64,000 nucleotides of DNA from IMG/VR virus record IMGVR_UViG_3300036780_000012, positions 1-64,000 of that record. One strand, written 5' to 3'. This document shows positions 26,715 to 35,645 of the stretch, one piece after another. The notes under the pieces were generated by a model. It was given only the letters and a program-made list of their open reading frames with translations, did not search any database and was not told the DNA's origin. The stretch's first letter is position 1. Every line of letters starts with the position of its first letter. The stretch is from a virus. The translations under genes and the position numbers were made by a program.

Positions 26715-27383
26715 TTATGCATGGAAAATTAACTCTCCAACGTAGTTCGCATCCCAGCCGCCTTGATAAACAGTCCGCGGGACAGTACCTACCTGAATCA
26801 CTGAGCCCGAGTCAGTAGCTTCCCAGAGCCCTTGAACATGAGCGCCGGAAGTAACTGCCGTCCAGATGAAGGCTGGTCCGCCCTTTACCGGAGCATTGTC
26901 CACATTATTGAATGGGATGGAGATGTACCCAAACTTCAGTACATCCATCAGACCACCAGTCGGAGGGGTAGCCGAGCCAATTGTCGCCGATAACGGCAGC
27001 GTGCCAGTGGTTTGAGAGATTGGATATGGACGTACAGTGATACCGTATACGTCCGTCAGCCCCGAGTCGCCAGCAACTAGCGGACGAACGCCCTCAGTCG
27101 TAGGATCGATGACTACACCCTGTCCGTAATACAGCGGAGGAGCAGTAGAGTCAATCAATACGGGTTCAATCGACGCAGGATGAGTCCGGTTAACTGCTCC
27201 GGCAAATCCAGCAAGCATACGAAAGTCAATCGCAATATCGCGAGTTCTTCCCGCATCCTTCATGCGCCGATCCCTTGCAATAGCCGCATAGCGCTTTAAG
27301 CCTAGCGGCGACTGCTCCAAGCAATCCGGGTCATAATGGTGGCGGCCCGTAGCCAGTAATTCTTTTAGCTCGTTCCACTTCAT
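26715..27383 (-). CDS. Structural cement / decoration-like protein
   Basis: 222 residues. A helical N-terminus (KELLATGRHHYDPDCLEQSP) precedes a beta domain with AGAVNRTHPASIEPVL, YGITVRPYPIS, DVLKFGYISIPF and GGPAFIW, which resembles phage cement proteins found immediately upstream of the capsid gene. Called by order and pattern. Confidence 0.6.
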   Translation of the reverse strand: MKWNELKELLATGRHHYDPDCLEQSPLGLKRYAAIARDRRMKDAGRTRDIAIDFRMLAGFAGAVNRTHPASIEPVLIDSTAPPLYYGQGVVIDPTTEGVRPLVAGDSGLTDVYGITVRPYPISQTTGTLPLSATIGSATPPTGGLMDVLKFGYISIPFNNVDNAPVKGGPAFIWTAVTSGAHVQGLWEATDSGSVIQVGTVPRTVYQGGWDANYVGELIFHA

Positions 27384-27422
27384 AATCTAATTCTCCTCTC
27401 GAACAATTTTTACTACGGGTCG

Positions 27423-28826
27423 TTACTTGTACATCTCTGCCAAACGCTTATTCATGTCGGCAGGCGTCTTGATCTTGCCTACCGCACCAGAGCCACCACC
27501 GCTGGCTGTATTACGGTCCTCCGTGGAGTTGCTTCGGGTATTGTTCAGCATCCGCTTATAGCCGCCAACGGAACGGAATACAGTACGTACTTCGTCGCAC
27601 GTCATGCGCTTCATATCGCGGCTACTGAGTACTCCATCCATGTAGGACTTCAACTCTGGTTGTGTATGGGCCAGTTCAAGGACACCGCGACGGAACTGGC
27701 AAACCGCGTCTAGAGTCTTGCGCGGAGCAGCTTTAGCATCGAACGTTGGAGCTTGGTAGCCAGGAGTAATGATCTCAGCCAGACTCACGGTTTCCTGCCA
27801 ACTATCTACGAAGTAAGCCGAGTCCTTGGCTTTCTTAGCCTCATCACCCGTTCCCGGAGGTGCTTCCATCTCCAGCGAGCCTTCGATGGCCGTATTGTCC
27901 TTGGTCTTCTCTTCTTCCTCTTCCTCTTCTTTTTTCTTCTTTTCGAACTCATCTTTCATTGACTTAACATCTTTGCCGATGGTGTCAACGGCATCCTCGA
28001 CCTTCTTCATGCGGGCATCGAGAGCGCGATCCTTCATCTTCGCGTCTTTGCATTTAGCGCAATCGCAGTCCTCTTTGTGCTCGGCATCCCGAGTCATGCT
28101 TGAAATAGTTCTAAGCTGCTCCGTAGTTAGAGCAACCGTATCTCCCTTCGGGGCTTCGGCTAGAGCGGCATTTAAGGCCGCCTCGTCCTTACCCGCGAAA
28201 GCGGCTTTCACTTTATCAATCCAGCTCATAGCACAATCCTCCGTGTTTATAGTTTTTTTGTCACCAATTGCACAACGCGGACCGCAACGTCCGTTTTCTA
28301 CCAAAGCCACATGATTCCCAATGATATTGAATTGCCGATAACGGGCAGGTCCTGTCTTCTCATACTTCGCCTGATATCCACAACTGACTTCGCGCAAACC
28401 ATCGCGCACCGCTTCAATATCGTCTTTATTAGTGATTAAGAGATCGGCTATCGCTACATCGTCTTGCGCTGCTTCTCCGCGCCTCACTCTCAATACGACA
28501 CCTGAGGCTAATCGACGCCAATTATCCGGAGTAACATCATCATCCGGATGCGAGTTAACGACAGGCTTACCTTCAAAGCTAGCAAGGGTTTCGGGACGGA
28601 ATACATCCTCTGCCGAGCGGTCTACATAGGAAATGCCATCGAGTCCGGTTTCTAGTGGTTGCACTTCGCCGTCAATCTCGGTATAGACCTCGCCGGGACC
28701 ATAGAGCATCTGTCCCGTGCGATAGATTGGCGTATTCTCACATAACAGGAATCCCTCGGGTGTAAGCGATTGCTTCTGCCCAAGACGCTCCCGTATGAAG
28801 TACGTTTGCTTTTGACCGACGATCAT
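27423..28826 (-). CDS. DUF2213 prohead protease fused to scaffold
   Basis: 467 residues. Residues 1-190 are DUF2213 protease-like: FEGKPVVNSHP (likely catalytic His), GLREVSCGYQAKY (likely Ser), NIIGNHVALVENGRCG. Residues about 200-330 are scaffold-like: Lys/Glu-rich coiled coil with a run of Glu (EKKKKEEEEEEE) and a CDCAKC motif. Residues 350-467 form a helical domain. A protease-scaffold fusion next to the capsid gene is typical of head assembly. Confidence 0.85.
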   Translation of the reverse strand: MIVGQKQTYFIRERLGQKQSLTPEGFLLCENTPIYRTGQMLYGPGEVYTEIDGEVQPLETGLDGISYVDRSAEDVFRPETLASFEGKPVVNSHPDDDVTPDNWRRLASGVVLRVRRGEAAQDDVAIADLLITNKDDIEAVRDGLREVSCGYQAKYEKTGPARYRQFNIIGNHVALVENGRCGPRCAIGDKKTINTEDCAMSWIDKVKAAFAGKDEAALNAALAEAPKGDTVALTTEQLRTISSMTRDAEHKEDCDCAKCKDAKMKDRALDARMKKVEDAVDTIGKDVKSMKDEFEKKKKEEEEEEEKTKDNTAIEGSLEMEAPPGTGDEAKKAKDSAYFVDSWQETVSLAEIITPGYQAPTFDAKAAPRKTLDAVCQFRRGVLELAHTQPELKSYMDGVLSSRDMKRMTCDEVRTVFRSVGGYKRMLNNTRSNSTEDRNTASGGGSGAVGKIKTPADMNKRLAEMYK

Positions 28827-29390
28827 TGTAGACGTTCGATAGTGGCCGAAGCCTTGGAAGCCGTCAGCGTCCCGCTGGCCAGAGTCAGTTTTACGACCAT
28901 GGCCGTTGCGGAGCCGTCAGTATCGTAAGTCTGGCAACCGCTATAATTCGAAGCCGCGCTCGTGGTAAACGTGAGCGCAGGAGCCGCAGTCCCTGTCTGA
29001 GTCAATGACAGATTAGTAGGTGTCTGAGCATTACCGTTGGAGTCCTTCCAGGTCATACTCCAACCGACTACAGCAGATGTTGCCGTCGCTACAGAGAATG
29101 TAATACACGCCCGATAGGTAACCAGCAGATGATGGCGGAGTAACGGATAGTAGACTCGTATCAGCAGCAGTCTCTGACTTCTGTAAGGTCTTACCTACAA
29201 CGGTTGGATAGCAGGTAATATTGAATGCGCTTGTTAAAGTCGCACTGCATCCCGAAAGCAGGTTAATTACTGGTGGTACGCTCGACACGACTCCAACCGA
29301 GGAGCCATTGTTATTCACTTGCAGTGTTCCACCTTGCGCGACGCAGAAGGTGGTAGCGAAAAGGAACAGGCAAGACAATAGCGTTTTCAT
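28823..29390 (-). pseudogene. Secreted virion-surface-like protein split by a +1 shift
   Basis: One frame starts at 29390 with a signal peptide (MKTLLSCLFLFATTFCVAQ) and runs to about 29120 (SLLSVTPPSSAG). The next frame continues as YRACITFSVATATSAVVGWS and then MTWKDSNGNAQTPTN down to 28823. Read together they give one continuous beta protein of about 188 residues. The break is at minus-strand GGTTACC (29123-29117); dropping one T gives GGTACC and joins the frames (SAG-T-YRAC). Either a one-base insertion, a sequencing error or a +1 frameshift site. It lies between portal and protease genes. Confidence 0.75.
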
Positions 29391-30934
29391 TGCATCAACT
29401 CCTGCAGTGCATCCTTAGAACTAGCAGCACTTTTCTTAGCTTTTGCTTTCCCGTTCGGCTTGCCACCTTCTGGCTCAGGAGGATTCTCGGCTAACTCCAT
29501 GCTCTGCTCGCCCTGTTCCAGCATCTGCCCATGCTGCTCCTCGGCCATACTTGCACCCGTAGTTTGGGAGGCAGACTTAATATCGTCGTCGGTTATGTTC
29601 GTCCAGCGCCCGCTGATCTTCGATAATTGCCGGAGTTCCTTTAATGCAGTCTGCGGCGAACATATACCGGCATTAAATACACCAGTTACATTCGCAGCGT
29701 CTTGGCTGCCAATCTGCGCCTTATCATTGTCGCTCAGCACCCAAAGACTGCGAAAATCAAGAGTAAAGCCTTCAGGCAACTTAACCCCTTCGCTCTGCGC
29801 AATCGCTCGATAAATACGAGTCAGCGGAACAAGCAGCCACCTATTCTGCTGTTGTTTGATACCGTCGTAGTACGTTCGCAGATCGGACTCACCAGTAGCA
29901 TTCATACCGATAGGGGATTGACCGAAGAGGCGCGTGAGGGGAATCTGAAGCGCACCGCCTAATTGCTGTCCAAACTGAATCAGAGCATCACTAAGGCCAG
30001 AGAATGATGGCTGAGCCATAGCCGCAAGCTCGTCCTTGCCGTCGATGAGCGTAATACCCTCAATCGACTGCAACCGCCGCATGAACTCGGTATAGCGTAA
30101 TAGGTTCTGCTCGCCTGGTCCACCGTTAGCTATAATCTCTCGCATACCGTCGATCTTGTAGCAACGCAGATAAGCCTTGTAGACAAGCTGTGCCGCTCCG
30201 GTAGTGGCTGAGTCGAAAGCAACCATGCGATCATACAGGCGCTCTAGTACCGATATGCCCCAGAGGTTCTCCATTACGCGCTGCCAGTAACTTAACCGAA
30301 TGCCTTCCAGTCGGAGACACCGCGAGTAATGGATTTTCTGCTTGATAACTGCGGGTGCTGTAGCGAGCACGGTGTAGAACTTAGGCAAGCCGAGATCGGG
30401 ACCAAGGTCAGTTACCAAATCGTTCAGTGATGGATCAATCATCCACCGATCCAAGACTAGTAAACCCTTGAACTGATCCTTCCCGATAGTCTCCAAGCGT
30501 AGCGGCGTCTCCATCCGCTGCCCGTCAACTAGCATGACTGCAATAGCGCCACCATACAGCCTCGACCATTTCACCGTGTCCGAGATTGCCGGCCAAATCT
30601 GAAATGTATTGACCGCCCGATCCATATGCTCGATATCGTCAGGCTTAACGTCACCCCTGATATCGGCCCCAGCGCGCGTCATGTCATCAGCTACAACATC
30701 GACTGCTACGCCACCAAGCCATGAGCCGCGATGAATCCATTCGAGCAGGGTACGGATTCGGGTTATTGGATTAAACCCGTAACTCGATGAACTTAAAAGA
30801 TTGTCGGTTCCTATTCCTAAATTCGCTGCAAAATTTTGGAGAGAGTCTGCGGTCTTGTTCAAGCGCAAGTCGCGGGCTTTTTTGTCAGCAGCTAGTGCCT
30901 GTTTGACGACGCGCTTGATACTGGCTTTCGCCAT
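29387..30934 (-). CDS. Portal protein, DUF1073-like
   Basis: 515 residues from an ATG at 30934 sharing bases with the HNH stop (TAATG). RIRTLLEWIHRGSWLGGVAVDVVADDMTRAG, KWSRLYGGAIAVMLVDG, SYWQRVMENLWGISVLERLYDRM, and GQSPIGMNATGESDLRTYYDGI are diagnostic of the DUF1073 portal family (Acb1-like N-terminal fold in Pfam). The C-terminus is a charged tail. It forms the DNA entry ring. Confidence 0.9.
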   Translation of the reverse strand: MAKASIKRVVKQALAADKKARDLRLNKTADSLQNFAANLGIGTDNLLSSSSYGFNPITRIRTLLEWIHRGSWLGGVAVDVVADDMTRAGADIRGDVKPDDIEHMDRAVNTFQIWPAISDTVKWSRLYGGAIAVMLVDGQRMETPLRLETIGKDQFKGLLVLDRWMIDPSLNDLVTDLGPDLGLPKFYTVLATAPAVIKQKIHYSRCLRLEGIRLSYWQRVMENLWGISVLERLYDRMVAFDSATTGAAQLVYKAYLRCYKIDGMREIIANGGPGEQNLLRYTEFMRRLQSIEGITLIDGKDELAAMAQPSFSGLSDALIQFGQQLGGALQIPLTRLFGQSPIGMNATGESDLRTYYDGIKQQQNRWLLVPLTRIYRAIAQSEGVKLPEGFTLDFRSLWVLSDNDKAQIGSQDAANVTGVFNAGICSPQTALKELRQLSKISGRWTNITDDDIKSASQTTGASMAEEQHGQMLEQGEQSMELAENPPEPEGGKPNGKAKAKKSAASSKDALQELMQ

Positions 30935-31512
30935 TATGCCGCCACCTTGCGGATCATTTGCCACTCTTCCATGGTTCTAGCGCCCTTACTTTGATTACAG
31001 GGGGGACAGAGTAACTGTAGATTGCTAGGCCAGTTCGAACCGCCTCTCGCTATAGCAAGAATGTGATCAACATGATACTTAGGACTTAGGTTGGATGGAC
31101 AAGCCGCACAGATCCCTTTCTGTTTCTGGAATAAAGCGATAATATCTTGTGGGCTGTGCCGACCTCCTACTAACCGTTTTCTTGCTCGACGATTGCGAAC
31201 GAGAACTGCTGCCTTAAGACGTTTCCCTACGATATCACGCTCCCTAGACCTAACTTCCTGTTGTCGAACTTTATCGCGATTAGCTCGTTTCCATTCACGA
31301 TTAGCAGCAATGCGTTTTGCTTTGTCTTTTCTGTAGTGCAGTTTAAGATATTCTCGACAATCGCGAACTCTCCCCTTTTCGCGTTCATGTTTGCAGCTTA
31401 CACATGTCTTTGTAGAGATGATACGTTCGCATACATGGCCGCGCTTGCATGGTATACCAGTGAAATAGCGAGTCGGAGAAATGAATGCAGAAGCAGGAGT
31501 CTTGGCACTCAT
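30934..31512 (-). CDS. HNH endonuclease inserted between terminase and portal genes
   Basis: 192 residues from an ATG at 31512, which overlaps the upstream stop (ATGA) with AAGGA before it. N-terminal CKRGH-type zinc knuckle and CVSCKHERE; a basic helical middle; C-terminal HNH core: CAACPSNLSPKYHVDHILAIARGG, then NLQLLCPPCNQSKGART. Probably a homing-type nuclease, though packaging HNH proteins near terminase also exist. Confidence 0.85.
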   Translation of the reverse strand: MSAKTPASAFISPTRYFTGIPCKRGHVCERIISTKTCVSCKHEREKGRVRDCREYLKLHYRKDKAKRIAANREWKRANRDKVRQQEVRSRERDIVGKRLKAAVLVRNRRARKRLVGGRHSPQDIIALFQKQKGICAACPSNLSPKYHVDHILAIARGGSNWPSNLQLLCPPCNQSKGARTMEEWQMIRKVAA

Positions 31513-31727
31513 GAGAAGTTCCTTCCTCGCCACCGTCTCGATGCTCTACGCGGCAAATGAATCGCCTTGTCTCCTACTTCAACTGCAGGCTGCTTCATCT
31601 TAAACGTCACGCTTTTAGCTCCAACATGTACGCTATCTGCATTCTCTGCCGCTACTGGCTTCCATTGCGCATCATTGTCCTTCTGCATCTCGCCAACCGT
31701 GCGACCCACTGGCTTAAAGTTACTCAT
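31509..31727 (-). CDS. Small basic protein
   Basis: 72 residues (FKPVGRTVGEMQKDNDAQWK, basic RRASRRWRGR end). Coupled by ATGA overlaps to terminase and HNH genes on either side. Family not recognised. Confidence 0.45.
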   Translation of the reverse strand: MSNFKPVGRTVGEMQKDNDAQWKPVAAENADSVHVGAKSVTFKMKQPAVEVGDKAIHLPRRASRRWRGRNFS

Positions 31728-33304
31728 AAGCGCGCCCAGACATCTAATGCCTTACCTTCACCGCCGAGCCAGATGGCCGCTTGGGTCATCATGTCCACCT
31801 GATCGTCATGCGCTGCCGTGGGAAACATAGTAACTTCATCGACAAACGATGGGCACCAGGCTGCATTACGTTCAATGTACCAATCTCCGGCTTGCCATTC
31901 AGGAGCTGCTGCGAACATGCGAGCTACCTTGCCGCCCTCCGGCTCAATTTCGATTACTCCTGTAGTGTCCTTCTTGAGTGCTTGGATTACAGCGGGTCCA
32001 TTGGCTTTGTCTTCCACGATTACCGCTGTCGCTTGAGGAAAGCGTAAACGCTGATTCTTGATCTCTAGAACCGTACCCTGCATATCGAGATGTTCTCTTA
32101 CGACATTCAGGATGTAGCGCTTACGCCCTCGCACCCCTATTACGCCAATACAAACGTAATCCGAAGTCTTCAGGTCTTTGAATGAGCAATCAACAGAAAG
32201 AAATACACGACTGAATGCTGGGCTGGGAACGTCACCGGGACGCGGCAGTTTTTCATCTGGGAGGCCAGTTAGCGGATCGATGCCACCATAGTATCTCACC
32301 TCCGCCCGCTTAATCATATTCCCTTCAAGCGGTGCAGGGCGTTGCTGATACTGCCCAGCATAGACCAGTCGATTACGTTTCTTTTCCTCAACAATGGCCG
32401 GAGGGAACCTATCAGGCTGGAGAACGTCTCCCTTTAATCTCAAGTGAACTTTTCCGCTAATCGGGTAGATATATTCTTTATCTTCCTCAGCCACTAGCGG
32501 AATCACAATCTCCGTCCAAGCGCCAGGATCTTCTACTGAGACAAATCCGGCAGTATCCATCTCGTGAAGCCGCTGCATAATCAAGATGATTGAAGCTGTA
32601 GCCGGATCATTTAGACGTTGCTTAAGCGTATTCGTAATCCAGCGATTCGCTGCTGTTCGTTCCGTGTCCGACAACGACTGCTCAGACGACATAGGATCAT
32701 CGAGAATTGCAATATCGCCCCCACGTCCTTCAGCGCCACTCCCGGTAGAGGTAGCAATCATTTGCCCCATTTTGCTGTTCGAGAACTGCGTCGTGAGATT
32801 ACGGTCGGGAGCGAGTTGAAACTTGTCTGCCCATAAGCCTTGAAAGAAATTGCTACTAATCAGGTTCCTGCGCCCTACCGAGTGGTCGGTGGATAGCGAG
32901 TTTGAATATGAGGCACAGAGAAATGAAAGCGATGGATTCTGAAGCCACGCCCAACAAGGGAATGAAATTGTAGCGAGGCTGGACTTAGCGGTACGAGGCG
33001 GAACATTGATCTTCAGTCGTCGCAGTTTCTTCTGAATCACTAATTGCAGATGCTCGCAGATGTAATCGTAATGCCATGACCAACGCAATTCACGACCAGG
33101 CTCGATCACCTTCCATGCCGCTTTAAAGAAGGCCGAAAGGTTAGTCTCCATTACGATCTTGTCGATATCCGAGATAGGCGAGGCCGCTGGTGTTTCTGCT
33201 TTAATCTCAGACACTAACTGCAATACAAGCGAAAGCTCATGCTCAGTCATAACTGGCATAAGCCGTTTTATCTTATCGACCGGAATTGCGTACGCGGCAC
33301 TCAA
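31724..33304 (-). CDS. terL: Large terminase subunit (ATPase and nuclease)
   Basis: 526 residues. The ATPase half has an unusual Walker A (VPPRTAKSS, residues 101-109), Walker B IAILDDP (about 198-204) and a coupling region LIMQRLHEMD. The nuclease half has an RNase H-like core: LSVDCSFKD, AVIVEDKANGPAVIQAL, and HDDQVDMMTQA, giving three acidic metal ligands. It packages the genome through the portal. It overlaps the TerS-like gene by 4 bp. Confidence 0.95.
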   Translation of the reverse strand: MSAAYAIPVDKIKRLMPVMTEHELSLVLQLVSEIKAETPAASPISDIDKIVMETNLSAFFKAAWKVIEPGRELRWSWHYDYICEHLQLVIQKKLRRLKINVPPRTAKSSLATISFPCWAWLQNPSLSFLCASYSNSLSTDHSVGRRNLISSNFFQGLWADKFQLAPDRNLTTQFSNSKMGQMIATSTGSGAEGRGGDIAILDDPMSSEQSLSDTERTAANRWITNTLKQRLNDPATASIILIMQRLHEMDTAGFVSVEDPGAWTEIVIPLVAEEDKEYIYPISGKVHLRLKGDVLQPDRFPPAIVEEKKRNRLVYAGQYQQRPAPLEGNMIKRAEVRYYGGIDPLTGLPDEKLPRPGDVPSPAFSRVFLSVDCSFKDLKTSDYVCIGVIGVRGRKRYILNVVREHLDMQGTVLEIKNQRLRFPQATAVIVEDKANGPAVIQALKKDTTGVIEIEPEGGKVARMFAAAPEWQAGDWYIERNAAWCPSFVDEVTMFPTAAHDDQVDMMTQAAIWLGGEGKALDVWARL

Positions 33305-33636
33305 TTTGGTTTCTGCTGCCCCTCATCAGGTAAGCGAGTTATTACTTGCTCTAACAATTGATCCAGAGCATTTTTCTTTTCCTCGCTCGTACTCATACGC
33401 ATAGGGCCACCATTAGGCCCACTAAGTTCGTAAGATTTCGTCGGCGTACCAAACCCGTAAGACAGCACTACTTCAGCAGCCCCGCGTCGGTCTGTTTCTT
33501 TAACCTTCGGGTTTCTAGCCATTCGCATCAGGATTTCGATACACTCCGGCCCATATCGCTGAGCGATAGGCTTGATAAATTCCGTCGCCTTATTTTTAGC
33601 TCCGAGCGGACGGCCCTTTTTTCTTTCAACTAGCAT
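33301..33636 (-). CDS. Small-terminase-like DNA-binding protein
   Basis: 111 residues. A basic N-terminus RKKGRPLGAKNKATEF, then RYGPECIEILMRMARNPK, DRRGAAEVVLSYGFGTPTKSYEL is a common pattern of phage small terminase-like proteins, and the gene is immediately before terL. It would recognise the packaging site. No strong ribosome binding site was found. Confidence 0.7.
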   Translation of the reverse strand: MLVERKKGRPLGAKNKATEFIKPIAQRYGPECIEILMRMARNPKVKETDRRGAAEVVLSYGFGTPTKSYELSGPNGGPMRMSTSEEKKNALDQLLEQVITRLPDEGQQKPN

Positions 33637-33694
33637 TTGGTTATTATTTTATCCACCTAACTTATTACGGTTTAAGCACTTGTAGGCTTTTCGT

Positions 33695-33913
33695 TCATTT
33701 CGCGGTGGTACTCACGGCCTTCGTCGCCGAAATCAGATGACATGATCGACTAGACGCTCTGTCAATAGTTACCGAGCCGTCAGCATGATGCCTAATTGAA
33801 GGCGCGACATACTCATATCCAAGAGGGCAGTTTACCTTAATCGTTCCACCGGGAACGATGATAGAGATGCTCTCCGGTTCTACCCACTCAAGTTGCTTGA
33901 TGTCTTGACTCAT
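33695..33913 (-). CDS. Small hypothetical protein
   Basis: 72 residues with IIVPGGTIKVNCPLGYEYVAP, beta-rich. Starts immediately after the upstream holin-like stop (TAG ATG). Its end ATKAVSTTAK repeats the end of the upstream gene (ATKAVTTTGGK), with CCTTCGTCGCC shared in DNA, suggesting a short duplication. Confidence 0.45.
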   Translation of the reverse strand: MSQDIKQLEWVEPESISIIVPGGTIKVNCPLGYEYVAPSIRHHADGSVTIDRASSRSCHLISATKAVSTTAK

Positions 33914-34153
33914 CTACTTTCCTCCCGTCGTCGTTACAGCCTTCGTCGCCTGCTGCGTCTGCGCCCACCGCGTAAACCAGGAGAATAGAGCCTTGCCAAT
34001 GAAAGCTAGTAAAGCGTATAGCCCAGCCTTGTTAGTGGGTACACCGCCGCCCCAAGAAGTTAAAGCAGCAATCAAGGCAGCTACTAAACCTTGGATAAAC
34101 GAGTGGAAAGCGGTCGAGGTATTGTACTTGTTAAATATCCACTTCAATATCAT
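33914..34153 (-). CDS. Holin-like membrane protein
   Basis: 79 residues. Two hydrophobic segments, about residues 20-37 (FIQGLVAALIAALTSWGGG) and 43-62 (AGLYALLAFIGKALFSWFTR), with a polar end. Small size, two spans and position beside other small membrane proteins just before the terminase genes suggest a holin. No endolysin gene was found alongside. Confidence 0.5.
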   Translation of the reverse strand: MILKWIFNKYNTSTAFHSFIQGLVAALIAALTSWGGGVPTNKAGLYALLAFIGKALFSWFTRWAQTQQATKAVTTTGGK

Positions 34154-34287
34154 TCCTTCTCCTCATCGCTTCCATGATCTACTTTCGTCTTTCGCCGCGT
34201 TCCCTTCTCGCTTTTCCACTTCAACCACTCACGCCAGACTATAACCAGCCAGCGCGTTTTCAAGTCATCCCAACTTAGCGGTTCCAC
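34150..34287 (-). CDS. 45-residue Trp-rich basic micro-protein
   Basis: GTG at 34287 to TGA at 34150; the stop overlaps the next ATG (ATGA) and the start is inside the upstream gene. Sequence MEPLSWDDLKTRWLVIVWRE then a highly charged end. An amphipathic segment with five Trp. No clear SD, so moderate support only. Confidence 0.4.
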   Translation of the reverse strand: MEPLSWDDLKTRWLVIVWREWLKWKSEKGTRRKTKVDHGSDEEKE

Positions 34288-34499
34288 CAAGGCGCGTTTG
34301 GTAACCGAGTAGTCAAGTCCTTCAAGGCTATCTCATTCCGCTTACAGTAGTCCTGAATAAGAATCTCATGCTCCCGCGCGAAATAATCGAAAGCTTTTTG
34401 GATATGCGAGGACAGTTGCGAGAGTCTCCATAGACCGCCAAGGATAACAATGCCTTGAATCAACAATCCCAGTATAAGTGCAATGAGTCCGATACTCAC
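34275..34499 (-). CDS. Small membrane-anchored coiled-coil protein
   Basis: 74 residues. An N-terminal membrane span (GLIALILGLLIQGIVILGG) and a charged helical remainder (LSSHIQKAFDYFAREHEI). Topology resembles inner-membrane spanin-type or holin accessory proteins. Overlaps the zinc-finger gene by 4 bp. Confidence 0.5.
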   Translation of the reverse strand: MSIGLIALILGLLIQGIVILGGLWRLSQLSSHIQKAFDYFAREHEILIQDYCKRNEIALKDLTTRLPNAPWWNR

Positions 34500-34762
34500 G
34501 GCGGCAGAGGGCGTTCGAGGTCAAATAATTCCTTTAGAACTCCTAGTGTAACTGCACGCTTTAACGGCTCTGGAGCGGCATGGCAAGCAAAGCAATAACG
34601 ATCTCGATTAGGACGCACGAACAGATACCCGCACGCTTCGCAAATCTTTAGTGTTACCACGATTGCGCTAGGCGATAGCGAAGGCTGACCAGCGCCTAAG
34701 TAGCGGTTAATCGTTAACGAGGCGCTCACCGTGCTCCCATTCGAAAGATAGGCCAGCGCCAA
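34496..34762 (-). CDS. Small CxxC zinc-ribbon protein
   Basis: 88 residues with CEACGYLFVRPNRDRYCFACH, a four-cysteine ribbon, in the middle. It overlaps the LuxR-type gene by 37 bp. Probably nucleic-acid binding; the family is unknown. Confidence 0.5.
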   Translation of the reverse strand: MALAYLSNGSTVSASLTINRYLGAGQPSLSPSAIVVTLKICEACGYLFVRPNRDRYCFACHAAPEPLKRAVTLGVLKELFDLERPLPP

Positions 34763-34938
34763 TGCATCATCAGATCAGCACGGCCACGCAGATACAGTTT
34801 GCGGTAGATCAGTTGAGCGTAGTTAGACTTCAAATTCTTGTGGCTCATGCCGACTACCTTGCATAACTCACGTAGCGGTTCGGTCCGCGTAGCCAGCGCC
34901 TCAGCTACTTCGTACTCGCGAGGCGTAAGCACGCTCAT
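34726..34938 (-). CDS. LuxR/GerE-type HTH protein without a sensor domain
   Basis: 70 residues, essentially only the DNA-binding domain: LTPREYEVAEALA, LRELCKVVGMSHKNLKSNYAQLIYRKLYLRGRADL. Such stand-alone GerE domains act as transcription factors. It lies about 1.3 kb upstream of terL in the same direction, so control of late genes is a reasonable guess. Confidence 0.75.
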   Translation of the reverse strand: MSVLTPREYEVAEALATRTEPLRELCKVVGMSHKNLKSNYAQLIYRKLYLRGRADLMMHWRWPIFRMGAR

Positions 34939-35024
34939 ACGAATAACATCTCCTCTTCGCGCTTAACACGAAGCATCACAGCGAACACTAGGACCAAGGT
35001 AGCGGCAATGACTAGATAGCGCAT
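34935..35024 (-). CDS. 29-residue membrane micro-protein
   Basis: ATG at 35024 to TGA at 34935 (MRYLVIAATLVLVFAVMLRV, then KREEEMLFV). One membrane span; the stop overlaps the LuxR-type start (ATGA). No clear SD. Confidence 0.4.
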   Translation of the reverse strand: MRYLVIAATLVLVFAVMLRVKREEEMLFV

Positions 35025-35034
35025 AAAACATGAA

Positions 35035-35059
35035 GGGCCGGAAGCGAAGCTCCCAGCCC
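35035..35059. terminator. Hairpin with UUC/UUCG-type loop
   Basis: Minus-strand GGGCTGGGAGC TTC GCTTCCGGCCC forms about ten pairs (two G-T). On the plus strand it is followed by ATTTTAAAT. The T-runs are short on both sides, so it may be a bidirectional weak terminator or an attenuator before the LuxR-type operon. Confidence 0.4.
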
Positions 35060-35199
35060 ATTTTAAATAAGGTGAATCCTCATCATCACTGCGCTAAGCG
35101 TTACGGACCATATTGTCCTCCGTTGTTTTGAAACAATCCCAAGAGAAACGCAAGACAAGTTTACGCCCGTGGCTACACGAAGTAAAGAATTAATTTTCG
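35060..35199. other. 140 bp without a supported gene
   Basis: A/T-rich stretch between the 35035-35059 hairpin and the 35200 gene. No open frame with ribosome binding site and no convincing promoter was found. Confidence 0.4.
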
Positions 35200-35538
35200 C
35201 TAGACGGAGCATGTTCTCTGATCCTTGCACGGCCAGCGCCCGTAATTGAAGTCTGCCCCGTCTGGGTAATCTGCTCGCGCCTTCGCTATCCGAGTTGTAT
35301 CTTCGTATGTAACCTTTACGGCTAGGTCAACAATAGAACGGCCCCGAATGCGCTTTCGCACATGGGGCCATGGCTCGCGAGAGGTTTGAATCAGGTAGGT
35401 TCGGCAGTCCGACCAGCGCACGGCATAGCAGGCTAGCGCTAAAAGCGTAAGCGCCTTGCCAGCGAAATGGGGAGGGCTGGGCAAAGCGCTTAAGTCTACG
35501 CTTCGGGGGAAAACTGGGATTTTATTATTCGCGGACAA
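35200..35538 (-). CDS. Hypothetical protein
   Basis: 112 residues. The middle TYLIQTSREPWPHVRKRIRG and YEDTTRIAKARADYPDG has a sensible composition; the N-terminal 45 residues are less convincing and the true start may be internal. No close neighbours are coupled to it. Function unknown. Confidence 0.4.
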   Translation of the reverse strand: MSANNKIPVFPRSVDLSALPSPPHFAGKALTLLALACYAVRWSDCRTYLIQTSREPWPHVRKRIRGRSIVDLAVKVTYEDTTRIAKARADYPDGADFNYGRWPCKDQRTCSV

Positions 35539-35645
35539 AGCGTTGCGAAACGCTTACTTCGTACCAAAACAGAACGCCCTATGCAGGTAACCCGCTGTTC
35601 TGGCCTACGAGCCTGCTCATCGCAGGAGTCAAGTTGTGAGGTTCC

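Noticed and set aside
27826-28314. Long plus-strand open frame opposite the protease/scaffold gene
   Set aside because: Ser/Phe-rich antisense of a Glu/Lys-rich coding region; no SD; the minus gene has clear motifs.
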